Shown piece by piece: positions 31,294 through 42,900 of a stretch of DNA of 64,000 nt (position 1 is the first letter of the stretch; each line of letters begins with the position of its first letter). Origin of the DNA: Ectocarpus siliculosus (taxonomy: Eukaryota; Sar; Phaeophyceae; Ectocarpales; Ectocarpaceae); contig FN648151.1 in assembly GCA_000310025.1 (NCBI GenBank), positions 124,001 to 188,000 of the forward strand, in the 5' to 3' direction. The notes beneath the pieces were generated by a model. The model was not told the DNA's origin. It saw only the letters and a list, made by a program, of their open reading frames with translations, and made no database searches. The translations under genes were made by a program, and so were the position numbers.

Positions 31294-33255
31294 TGGCGCC
31301 GCCGCCCGCTCACGCCTCCATACCTGGAATTGAGACCTGCTGCTGCTCTGCTGCGTTTGTTCCGGCCGCTTCGCAAACTTCTACTGTTGGTGGTGGTACC
31401 CTGTATATGACGTACCTCTGAGTCGAGTCGAGCCTCGTTTGGGCGATCCTATACTCTCTGACAACTCCCAGTTTTCGGCAAACGCATGGAGTAGTTTTCC
31501 TTAGGCCTTGCGCGGATTCGATTCCCCCACACGTAGAACGGGATGCTGGCCGCACGTATGCCTGCATAGCTACTCCCAGGGGGGTTGTAGGATAAGGGTT
31601 CCTATCGAACTTCTTGTTCGTAAGAGGCAGGAGGGTCGCAAGGTACCAGGCGTCGCGCGGCGTACCACGGCTCTTTTATTTCTTTTCTTTTTTTTGTCTT
31701 CACTTTAAATCAACGCTCACAGCACTTGTGCTGTTTACTCCAACCCGTGGTCACACAGAAGGGTTCCTTCACTTGCAGGCGTGATTTGCCGCTTCACGAA
31801 GGAGTACTACGCACATGTCGAATCTATGTGCACTCAGACGATAAGCCTCTGTCGCTTTCAGGCTTTCCGTGCTCTAAGTGTTTCTTCCCTTGCGTCTCAG
31901 GCCGGGTCAATAGTCCACATGCAAATGCAGCAGTACATGCGACAATCTCGCTTCAGGGTACACCTCCCCCCCTCCCCCCCCCCCNNNNNNNNNNNNNNNN
32001 NNNNNNNNNNNNNNNNNNNNNNNNNNNNNNNNNNNNNNNNNNNNNNNNNNNNNNNNNNNNNNNNNNNNNNNNNNNNNNNNNNNNCCCTCCCCCCCTCCCC
32101 CCCCCCCCCCCCCCCCCCCGACCTATACGACTGTCTCTGCCTCTTTGGTGCAGCAGCGAGGATGAGAACCGATATTCCGCCCTGAGATGTTCTCGTGTTT
32201 GGCGTTATTTGGCCCAAAATTAGTGCTGGGTGTGAAAACGTGAGCCATAGTAGGAAGGCGAGGTCGTTGTGTGGTTTCGTTTGCCTTGAGGATGTGGTAC
32301 ACGGTATGCATCTGTGCTCCGTGCTGCTGCGGACGCTTTGCTCGACTACACCCACAAACGAACGTGGATTGGCTCATCATCGGTTTCGCAGCAGCACAAA
32401 ACTAGAGAGAGCTGGAGTTTCAGACAAACATCGCACTACAGCAGTATTTGTGCAGACCAATCAACAAGCATGCCGGGTCGGCACACCCATCCCTTCCTGT
32501 GGCTCGCAGGTCGAAGCGCAAAAAAAATGCCGGGCACCCTGCCAACCACAGCAGTGTTCGAGCATTTCCATATTTTGTGGAGAAAAAAGAATGATAACCG
32601 GCGTTTCGCACATCTCCGTGCTCTGCGCGTATGCCCACGCACTGGCAAAATGAAACGTCTCGCACAACCAGAGCTTACGAGATGCTAGGACGGAGCAGGA
32701 AAACTCGCCGCATTTTCCCGCGGGAGCAGATACTCGTGCGGCAAGATGTTCCCATCTTCCTCCCACTACAGCAAGACAATTTGGTTGGGGCTCGAGAACG
32801 AACACAGCGGCATTTTGCACAGAACGCGGTCCCGACCACCAGACAGATTCTCACAGGCACGAAAACAAAAAAAAACACGGCGGTGGTTATCTTTTCAAAG
32901 CTCTCTAGCTCATCCTGTAAAAATCTTCACCCTGATAGAGAGGAGACCGGGAGGGGGGGGGGTTCGTAAGCTTCTTCAAAAGCCCCTTCCCACCCACCCC
33001 TCTGTTTTCTTCCGAAACGCGGTATCCCGTTGTTTGGCATGCCACACTTGTGTGGGCACCACCACAACGAACCTCAAAAACGCAGCCAATCCTTGGGAAA
33101 ATCCTTCGTCCTCCGACCAAAAAGAAGCATCACCTACGTAGCTCTTTTCTTGCTGAGTCCCGGACAACAGCTTTTTGGTGTTCTTCGAAATACTCTGGCT
33201 TAGAAGTACTCTGGCTTCTTAGAGCATTCTCGCATCTGAGCAGCACTCTCGCTTC
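31294..33255. other. Intergenic with assembly gap
   Basis: This is the 3' flank of the lumen-protein gene, a gap at 31985-32084, and sequence with no supported exon. One exact TACAGCAGTA lies at 32437-32446. Open frames here overlap on both strands and carry no motifs. Confidence 0.5.
31985..32084. other. Assembly gap of 100 N, flanked by poly-C on both sides
   Basis: A run of 100 N sits between C-rich tracts at 31968-31984 and 32085-32119. It is a gap of unknown true length at a homopolymer. Confidence 0.98.
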
Positions 33256-33272
33256 TTAGAAGTACTCTCGTT
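33175..33272 (-). repeat. Tandem 17-18 bp repeat of the stop-codon region
   Basis: Read on the minus strand, the last codons and stop, CGAGAGTACTTCTAAG, are followed by four or five degenerate copies of the same word to about 33175. The unit is part coding and part 3' UTR. Confidence 0.75.
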
Positions 33273-33838
33273 TCCGGCCCTCCTTAGCGTCCTTGGTCTC
33301 CATACCGGCCTTGATGTTCCCGTACACTACCACGGGGAACACGACGATGGCCATGAGGAGTCCGAGGGAGACCTTGGGCGTAAACGTGAACGTCTTCTCC
33401 GAAATTTCTCGCTTACCCATCCACTCCTGTGCGTCCCGCCCATTGGTTGGACCAACCGCATTGGATCCAGTTGGGGTGGCAAGCCAGCAGCGGGCAGGGT
33501 TCAGGGGGGATACCGCAAGGGTCGCGGGCCTGTGTTCAGTACACGATCGTTCAACACTACCATGGTTTACTGGAGTAGCCAACTTTGTCGGGCACATGGC
33601 GTGTCTCGACCTAGCACCAGCGAAAGCCACCACAAGAGCAATATCGTAGATGTCGTAGATGCTGTACTGTACGCGTTTCCGCAACACTGGTGATGTAGGT
33701 GCCTGAATCTCGAGAGAACCATCACGCCGCTTAAACAATACAAAAAAAAACTTGGCTAGCACGCATTTGCCGGCCTGCTGTGATGGGCTCAAGTCGGGCC
33801 CGCATTTGTTGCTGCGGCGTTCGGTTAGTCAGGGACAT
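33256..33838 (-). CDS. NDUFB4-like small subunit of mitochondrial complex I, two exons
   Basis: Exons on the minus strand are 33838-33752 and 33426-33256, joined in phase 0, giving 85 residues. The second exon begins EWMGKREISEKTFTFTPK, followed by one membrane segment (VSLGLLMAIVVFPVVVYG) and a short charged tail ending RKREYF. Plant NDUFB4 has the same layout: a W..ARE.LE..F.WT.R segment, a single membrane helix ending with P..VY.G, and a short basic tail. The likely role is an accessory subunit of the membrane arm. The donor is weak (CAA|GTTTTT), so the first exon (MSLTNRTPQQQMRARLEP) is less certain than the second. Just downstream of the stop codon the last codons are repeated in tandem. 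Confidence 0.6.
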
Positions 33839-35029
33839 GACGTACACATCGCCGTCGTTGAGCTTGAGTTGACTCGGTGGTGCATGCTACACTACATGCA
33901 CAACTTGCACACAGCACACGGGCGGCAGTACGGCTACGTGCCGTCTAGAGCATGGCGAGGATGTGTTGGCTGTTGGTGTACCGTAGTCGTAACACAAAAA
34001 AAACGTACACGTGGTACTGTAACATGGCAAATGCTGTCCGTTGGTTGTTTGCCACAAAGCGTGCTCCAGCAGAAACATACGTCGTCGCCTGCCTGTGCCA
34101 TAGACACAAGCAGGCGATCCTTTGCCGAGACCTGTATGCCTGCATCAATTCTGGAGGACGTGATCTGTGTTTTTGTTTTGCTGCATGGTGATCCGAAGGA
34201 AATCGGTGATCTGCTTTGTTTGTGTTTGCTCCACCGTGACTTGACAGACATAGGTGAGTTATTGTAGCTCATGATCTGTCCTATGCACACGTGTGTGTCC
34301 ACAACTCCAGCATTGTCTCCTCTGGCCGTCAGGGTATTCTTCAAAGGCAAGAAAGAGTAAGACTACCAGTCGTCCCACTGCTGCTGTAGTAATAGTAGCC
34401 GCTGCAAGTGGACCACGTGTTGTATGACACGGCTCTATCGCTGTCGCCATGTGATGAGATCTTGGCGGCCGCCAGCGTGTGCTGGGATGGTGTGCTGAAG
34501 ACAGCGAAATGCATGGGCACCTGTACCTTGGAGTAGGATGGGACGCAGCTCTGTTCCTACCTACAGCAGCCGCCCTCACCGACCGGCGATTTTTTGGGAA
34601 TAACGAATAACGGCCCAATTGCAAGAAGCCTAGGAAAATGGTCAGGTTGATATTACCAAGTACAGGTTCCAACAACGTTCATTTGGAGTGGTACTTGTTC
34701 GCGTTTCTACATAATATCACCTCCACCTCGACTACTGCTGTATGCATACATCTCCCAGGCTCAGATCCCATACATAGGGGTACAACAAAAAATAATTAAA
34801 TTATTTCGCGCGAAGCGCGAAAAAGAACGGGCGGAGAAAGAGACGCAGGCGCAATAGATATGGATGGAGCCTCACAGAGAGGCCACACCACTGCTACTGC
34901 ACACGCTCACACCTCACCCAACACCACCAGTCAGCCGTGTACGCAGACTGCTGCTGTTTTAGCAGCGCGGGGAAGAGTGAAAGTATTGTGTGGTGTGGAC
35001 GAAGCTTTCATGAATCATCATCATCATCA

Positions 35030-35061
<32 letters not shown>

Positions 35062-36994
35062 CGCTGTGTGGATGATGTTCACCACTTACGCTCGTAGCAG
35101 CGGCAACGGGCCCTTAAAATCGCCCCCGACGCCCTCTATGTGTGTATGTATTTGGTCGCCTTGGCCTGCAGCGTGTGTACGTCTCATTGTCTCTCTGTTT
35201 TTGCGCGGGTCTGTTGTGGATGGAGAGAAGATAGATCCGCCCAGCGAAGATCGCCGCAGATTGATTGACTTGTGTGCACTTGCTTCACTCGCTTGTACGC
35301 TCTAGCAGCAGGCAACGGGCTTCACAAATCGCTCTCGATGCATCGTATGTATGATGTGTTCCTTTGGCCGCCTTGGCCTGCAGCAGTTTGTATGTCTCAT
35401 TGGGTTAGGGATGCACCACCGCTGTGTAGTAAGCCCAAAAGATCGGCCTGCAGCAGCAGCAGCAGCAGCAGCAGATTGGACCTGTGTCGCCTCCTTCGCT
35501 TGTGGTGCTGCCGACACAGCAGCCAACCGGCTCTAACAGTCGAACCCGACCTCCTATTATGTGTGCCTTTGGCTGCCCTTGGTCCACAGCAGTCTCGTGT
35601 GCTGCTGCTGCTGTGCTACGTCTTTCGGAGGATTCCCGCTCGGCGGCGTGGCCATCGCCCAATCAGCTGTCTCTGTACTACATAATGTACTACATCGTCG
35701 ACATGTGATTGGTGGGAGGACTGGTATCTACCCGGCATGCCCCTCTAAAACATAGATATATATATATATATATTTATTTATTTTTCTTAATATGACACCA
35801 CGAAACCATCTCTATCTTCCGGTACAACATAATTTTTGCCCTACGTATTGGTGCTGTGCCATCTCCCAGTACAAAGTAGCTCTCCGTCGGCTGTACTACC
35901 TCGTTGTACCGCCTCATGCGAAGCGGTGTAACTCCCTTTGCTTCCGTATGTACGGGTGTACGAGTCGGTGCTGATCTCGCAAACAAGTCGTACGATGACT
36001 CTATTGTGACAAGCAACCGATCACCACTCCTGGGAAGGTAAAGGCTGCTTTGCTCCAATAGGCTACTTGTAAGCGATGGAATGTTTGCGTCTCACGACAG
36101 GAAGCACGAGAAATGAGGACTCTGTGACGCAAACTACTCTTTACATGTTGGTCAGGAGGCGCCTGTTCGATTGGTACAGCAGTACGAATCCTCTTGTTCG
36201 TTCTGTCTGGGGAAGCACAAGCACACGCACGGGTGCCAACATCACGCTCTCAACAAAAAGGAGAGCAAGGCTTCTGTGCAGCCGCACAACTCCACTACCA
36301 ACACGCGAGCAGCAGCCAACTCTCCCGTCCGCTCTGGCACCCCTTCGCTCACCTCGACGTGAGGGTTCGTCTTCAATCCTCTCCCCCTCGCGGCCACTTC
36401 ACCCACTCTCCTGCCTGCCCCCGCGGCAGGGAAACCCCGTGCTCCCACCGAAAGGGCCCTGCCAAGAGCGGAAGACATCTTGTTGTCTAGGTTCTCGTTG
36501 TCTAGCCTCGAGTCCTCTCTACACAGCACTGCCTGTAGGTGTAGACTCGCCGACTTGCAACTTGTTGCGACCGGAGGGGGGGCACGCGAACTATCCCGAT
36601 GTGACCCCTCTCTCGATCTCTCGAAGATTCACAATTCACAGACAATCCGCCGCATGCCATGCACATGCTACATACGTACATAAGGACTGCGGACGGAGGG
36701 GGCAAGGCTTGGTCGGTCGATGCACCACAAGAATCACACAAGGAAGAACCGCGACCACGTCTTACTGAAGCTGAAGTATTTCACGTAGGCGTAGGCACAC
36801 CAGACCACTCTGCTCTAGTCTTTGGGGTCGGGAGTCGGGAGCTGCGCCGTAAACACAAGAACGTCGATTTCGGTTTTAGCACTTCAACGAACGAACACAG
36901 CCAGCAGCGGTGCAGAACAGCAGCATCCGAGGGAGGTAGAGAGAGAGAGCCCGTTCCAGAGGCAAACTTCGTCACATCTACCCGCCGAGAAGTG
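33839..36994. other. Intergenic between divergent genes, with microsatellites
   Basis: The region holds a (GCT)n run at about 35031-35061, an (AGC)n run at about 35450-35474, a (TA)n run at about 35756-35773 and a MITE-like terminus at 35786-35816. One exact TACTGCTGTA lies at 34733-34742. A short frame at 36171-36362 includes CSFCLGKHKHTHGC, which resembles a zinc knuckle but has no supporting context. No gene is supported before 36995. Confidence 0.5.
35786..35816 (+). repeat. MITE-like terminus, solo
   Basis: This segment matches the left terminal repeat at 4424-4455 almost exactly (CTTAATATGACAC-ACGAAACC) and sits directly after a (TA)n and T-rich tract. No matching right end was found within 300 bp. 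Confidence 0.65.
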
Positions 36995-39900
36995 ATGGAC
37001 AGGGGTCGCCATGATCGGCGGGACAGCCACGACGATGGTCGTGTGGCAGCAGCAGCAGCAGGCATCGATGGAACGACGTTGCCCGCCTCTCCTCAAAGAC
37101 ACCAACAACAACAACAGGTGCCGCGCTCTGCCGACAGCGGCGGCAGCAACAGCAGCAACGCACGGTTGCAAGCCAACGTCCAGAGTAGGAGAGGTTCTTT
37201 TGACCCTATGGACCTATCTGGATCAGAGCGGAAGCGCCCCACTCCGGGTGAGCTCCATTTTTTATTGCCGGCAAGTGATATGGCGATCCTTCCCTCCGCC
37301 CTTCACGATCGCCCGCCCTTCACGCCGAAACTGGCTCCATTAGGAAACGATCTTTAAATTATGTCCTGCGTCCATGCCTGGTCTGATTCCCTGTGTCTGA
37401 TTCCGCATTTGCATTGACGGTAGGTCTTGGTTCACTGATACCTATTCGTGCAGCAGCCAAGTGTGTCCATGACTGGGCGCTAAATGTCTCGGAGTCCTTC
37501 AGAGTCTGCCGAGAGGTTCGATTTCGTGCAACTCAAAGAGGAACAAATATTTCCGCATCTTTGTTTTTTGTTTTTCGTTTTAGGACGAAGAAGCACACAC
37601 ACGCTGCATACAAATACGCATACCATCTGGTACTGTATATCTCTTCCAAGGTATACTTGGTAGTCGAGACGCCTATTATAATAGCGGTAGGCCGGCAAGA
37701 AACACGCGTTAGGCTGCTCTGGTCAGCCCAAGTCCCCTAAGCTAAGACTGACAGGGGTGGCAGCGGTGGCCGCTATGCGAACGCTCTCCTGCTTGAGCAA
37801 GGAGCACTCATGTGGCATTGAACAAACAGACACCGTGCTGCTTACCATGCACCACGACCTGTGCGAACTACGCCCTGCTGTACAGCAGTGTCCCCGCCTT
37901 CGTTTGTTAACCGCCGTAGCTCGTATTTCTAGCTACCCTATGCCTGCTTTTGATACCTGAAGAGCTATCGCGAGCTTTGATCTGCACGCTTGTACAACCT
38001 CTAGACTATAATATGTTCCTCGTAGCTATGCATAGAGAAAAGCAAAAGACCCATCCCGAACGACACCCACGGGATGACATAGATTCGATCCAGTATATCG
38101 CCCTCCGTCCTCTTCGAAACTCGAACAAAAAATGGATTCTCCGCGGGCGTACGCTATTGGCCACCTTCGACCTATCAGGTGGGAGCCGTCTCGTCCGCTG
38201 GGCGGCCGCTCTTGCAGGCGCCAAAAAGCCCGACTCTCCTCCCCCCCGCGCCGCGTCCTCCGGCAACAAGCAACACCGACGCGCCGAGGCCGCCGGCAGC
38301 AACGCCGTTGAACCATCGATGCACACGCCTCCCATCGACGGAGGCGGGACCGACCACGACGGCGGCGGCGGGGCGGACAGCGGCGACCCCCCCCCTGCTG
38401 GCGGCCTATCGGAAGGAGGCTTGTTCACGTCCTCCCCGCTGCGGCACCGGTTTCGTTCGGCCAGGCGAGGGTTGACCAGCAGCGGGTGGTCTTCGTCGTC
38501 TACTTCGTCCGCGGCAGGGTGGGTCGGCGGGGGCGGGGGCTCCGGGGCGGGAGGAGACCGGGAGGGGGGGGCTTCGACGTTACTCGGAAAGGTTTTCAAG
38601 GTGACCACAGAACCAGAAAGTAGACTTTTTTAGGGGGGGGGGGCGTACATGATACACATTTTCACACGGCAGTATATTGGCTTTGTGTAGGTTCGAAGAG
38701 GATACACGTTTCTGTTGGTATTGGGGTGCGCGTATGTGTTCGGCACGAAACTGATGCGTGATTAGAGCTGCCCGCCGTCTCTTTGCACCACCCACAAGAA
38801 TTGAAATCTTGCATCTATTTACAGACCATCGTATTCGTGACAAGGACTTTCAAGGTTGGCCGGCGTTTCCCATCACAGCCAGTAGTGGTCCGTGTTTGCT
38901 GTAAGGCCGCACAGTTAAGGACGGTCGCACTGAACAAGGCAGGTGACATCCGATGTCACAGATGGAATATTCGAGTTGTCTCATGCTGCTCTGAAAAGTG
39001 CCGAGTGCCCGGTGTAAGGATGGCCGAATCCCTTGGCGCCACCGTGGGGCCTTTTTCAGGGACCACCACCACGGTATAAAGAACGCCGAAACCCTCACAC
39101 AACTCGCTCGCTCACACGTGGACCACAAGCCTACGACGCGTTATCTCATCCAACACCATCCCTGTGCGTCGCTGATATCCTCCTCGCAAAACCCTGTCGT
39201 AGTCTCTGCTTGTTCCGGGGGCCTACGGCAGCGCTGGTGGTTGAGTCTGTTGTATGCGTACATAGGTCAGGGTCAATTTTGGTAGGAAAGTGCAGCAGCA
39301 TGAATATGAAAGCACAGCTTCAATTCCTGTTCGAAACCCCAAGAACTGACGCTGAGTTTTTCCCAGAGAAGGCCGCGTGTCGGTGGCACCCCTTCTTGGT
39401 AAGCGGGCCTACCTGCAAGACCGAGGCAGTCTTTCTGGCCAAGGTCTATTTAGACTTTCTAAAGGCAGGCGTCAACTGATGCCGCCACTGTCTTGACCCG
39501 GCGTTGGCCTTGGTCATGTCATTCGGCAACGTATTCATTCGCGTTTTTGTCCGTTTTCTTTTCGTTCTTAACTCTTTTCGACTGCCCTTCTCTGATTGGT
39601 TCTTGTTTGTTGGCCAGGGTCCTCTGGCCATGTACGTGATCCGGCAAGTGAAAATGGCCGCCGCTTTGGCTGCCCTTGCCGTCTGTGGGCTGGGGGCCCT
39701 GCTGATGGGACTCTGCCTCTACTTCACGGTACGTACGTTCGAGCGATTCGCCTGAGGTGTTTTTTGGGCTGCGCTTTAGGTTTGGAGAATAGTGGGGAGG
39801 GAAACAGAGTGGTACAGCGTGCAGCATAGGCGTTGGTGATCGTGGCTTGAGTAGAGCCAGGTCCGCGGGGCTTGGATACGTTGCACCCCCATGATATACG

Positions 39901-42900
39901 GCACCCCCTGGACCGATTCTCAAATCTCGATTTCTTTACAACAACGAGAGAAAACAGCGCCCAAACGGGCATACAATACAGCACTCGAAAAAAGTACGTA
40001 TTATGAAAGCCTTTCCGTGGACGTGAGGGTCGGGACTATCTGTCGCCCTCCTCTCTGCTCTACGGAGAAAACGAGACACAAAATCAGACGGATCGGTCGG
40101 TGCTGTCACCTTCTCTTTGCTGTGGAGAAAATCGAGAAATTCGACGATAACGGTCCACACTGGGTGTGGTATCTTGTGTGGAGTACGCGATACCTCGCGC
40201 CGCTACAGCAGTACGGTACGTGTGTGGGCGCATTGTTGGTCGCGTTGTGGTGCGCTGCCCCAGCTTCCATTCTCGCGCCGGGGGTCCACGCAGACAGATA
40301 TCAGAGAGTACCGGGGGCAGGGGGTGTTGGCAAGGCGTAGCCACCACTGTAGACAGTTGTTCGATCTTGCCTCCTCTCCCGAAAGCAAAAGGCCACGATA
40401 CGGGGCCACGCAGAGCGTTTATCTCATGCCTCCGACGTTTTTGTGAAGTTCTCGCGGTCCCCGTGTGGAGGTCGTAATTGGTTGCGATACGTTGATGATG
40501 CTGACGTCTGTCCGGCCACGCGTGTTATTGGGATCATGATGCGGGCTGTTGAATCGAAAAGGTGCGGCCTTGGGGACGGGCGACATACCGGCGCCTTCTC
40601 TGTTCTCAACTGGCGGGGCCCCTCGTGGATTCGGCGTCGCTGCTTCTTCCGCGCACAAGGGTCAGGGTGACGGGTGACAGGTGGGTGCTCTATGCTTTCT
40701 ATTTTTCTTGTATCCGATGTTAGCCAGTCGCTCGTCGTTACACGGAGCACTGTGCCATGAAAATGCAGGTGATCACACATCCCCTCGACCGACTTTGAAA
40801 GCTCGATTGCTCCTCAGCCAAGAGGCTGCCAGTGCCGAAAAGGGTGCCGTGGGGGGAAATATGTCGTCGTTCGAGAGCTGTCTTTCCTTGCATCATGCTT
40901 GCGCCCCCCGGTCTTCACGCCCTCTTGGCTGTCGAGTTCTAGCTCTTTGGAATCCGTTCCGTCTAAAGGGTGTGCAATCACTCGCACTTTCACGGCAGTG
41001 TTGGTTGATTCCTCTCCGTGCACAGGTCTATCATCGATATCCTGCTGAATTGATGCACCCTCTTCGTCGGAGTGTTTTGTGTTGGTGTGGAAGGAAGTTG
41101 CTGCTCGTTTAGTTCCGAACAAGATTTTGAGGAACATCGCGAAACGTCCTAACTCCCGGTCCCTATTAATAGTGTCCCCCCCACTTGCGTCCTTGAATCT
41201 TGGTAGTCCCACCACATTCCCCACGGAAATCCGGACAATTTTAGCTGACAAAAAATCACATCCACACACGGTTTTCTTTCTCGTTGTCACGACGGTACAT
41301 GCGCGCGGGGCGTCGCACCCAACCGCACAACACAACCGCAGCGACATGCTGGATGGACTGTGCCCGTGCGTGATCGTGTCCAACACACTGCCCGGCGACG
41401 CCTTCCAAGGCCTTGACTGGTGGACCATCCTGCAGGTGGCCAGGGCTGTAGGCGCGCACGGCTACACCAAGGTTAGTTGAGGTTTTGACGCCACTGCAAC
41501 GTGCTGCTGCCTGCTCCCTGCTGCTGAAGCTGCTTATGCTGCTGCTGCTGCCGCCGCTGGATCTTGCTGCCGTCTTTGAGTATTTTGTTTTCTCCACCTG
41601 CCTTCTGCTGTGCGTAAGCGCAGAGTGCGTTCTTTTTTGCCTTTGCGTTTTTTGACCACACGAAAAAATTTCGCAGTCCCCCGTAGGTCCACCTGCCCTG
41701 CGGCCTTGCCTCTCTCGGCCGCCTTCAACGCTCTTGCCCTAGCACATGCCACACAGCAGTCACAACATCAACAGCCATGCATGCACGATCACCATCCTCT
41801 CTCAACTTTCCGCCGTGCGTTGCGCACGCTTTTCTTCAGGTCCTGGTGAGCCAACGGCTCAACAGCACCCCAGTATTGGGCTGGATCTTGAGGATGCTAG
41901 AGTTTCCAGGGTTGGGCGACTGTTATCAGGTGAGCGACGCGGTGCCTATGCAGAGGTGATGGGCAGGGTGGGGTGCATCCACATCCTAGGGACATGGTCA
42001 TAGGAGGAGCGGTGTTTTGGTCAAACGCCTGGGGGTTGGCGTAAGGAAGCGGAAGGCGACACATGTCGACGAGACCACGAGAATGAAGGGTAGTACGGCG
42101 TTTTGTGGCTGTTCCACTACGCGTCTTTCACCTGCCTGCCTGCCTTGACTGCACGTTTACATCAAAGAGCACTGTTGTGTGCTGCATCACCCGCTTTTTA
42201 GTGTTGTTGTCGCTGTTTGTTGGCCAACTCTGTCGCGGTGGACTCGTTTTCTGGACGGCGACGGGACGGTTCGCGATGAAATTAGACCCCTTCGCGAGCG
42301 CGCGCTATCGTAGTACAAGTTGCACCGTCCGGGATATAGCGACAGTGGTTCATAGGGCGAAAATTGATGCCTAGTCTAAATACCCCCCGCAAGTCTTACC
42401 ACCCGGCTCTTCGGTGGACACCCGGCGTGTCCCATGGTTCACTACCCATGACCCGCCTTGGTGTTGTACAGCAGTATGGGCGCGGGGGTCTATGGCCTCA
42501 AGACCTTCGGTGCTTGCGTGGACAACGAACGGGGCACCCCCCCCCCCCCCCCCGGGAAGTCCTCCCCTCCCCCTGGTTCGTTCCCTCTTGTACCCGTATT
42601 ATGCCTACGAAAGACACACACACATACACCGGAGTCCCAGATCATGGCCTTTGGCAGCATTGTCTGTTTTCCTACCGCACTGAGACTGAGTGACGTATTT
42701 TCATTGGCCAGGCGGTTAGGGCGGTCGATGCTACTGATAGCGACGCACGCACTTCCTTAATTCCCCGTCAGGCTCAATCCAAACCACCCCAACTTGCTTC
42801 TGCTCTGCTATTTTGTTCTGTTTGTTCTCTTCTTCTTTTTTCTATCTATTTTATCCGTATGCACAGGAGGACAGGGACAGGGTCAAGAAGTCTCTGGCAT

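Noticed and set aside
38006-38608. 200-codon minus-strand frame opposite the acyltransferase-like gene
   Set aside because: The plus-strand exon 38218-38600 has matching splice phases on both sides; the minus frame is its GC-rich shadow.
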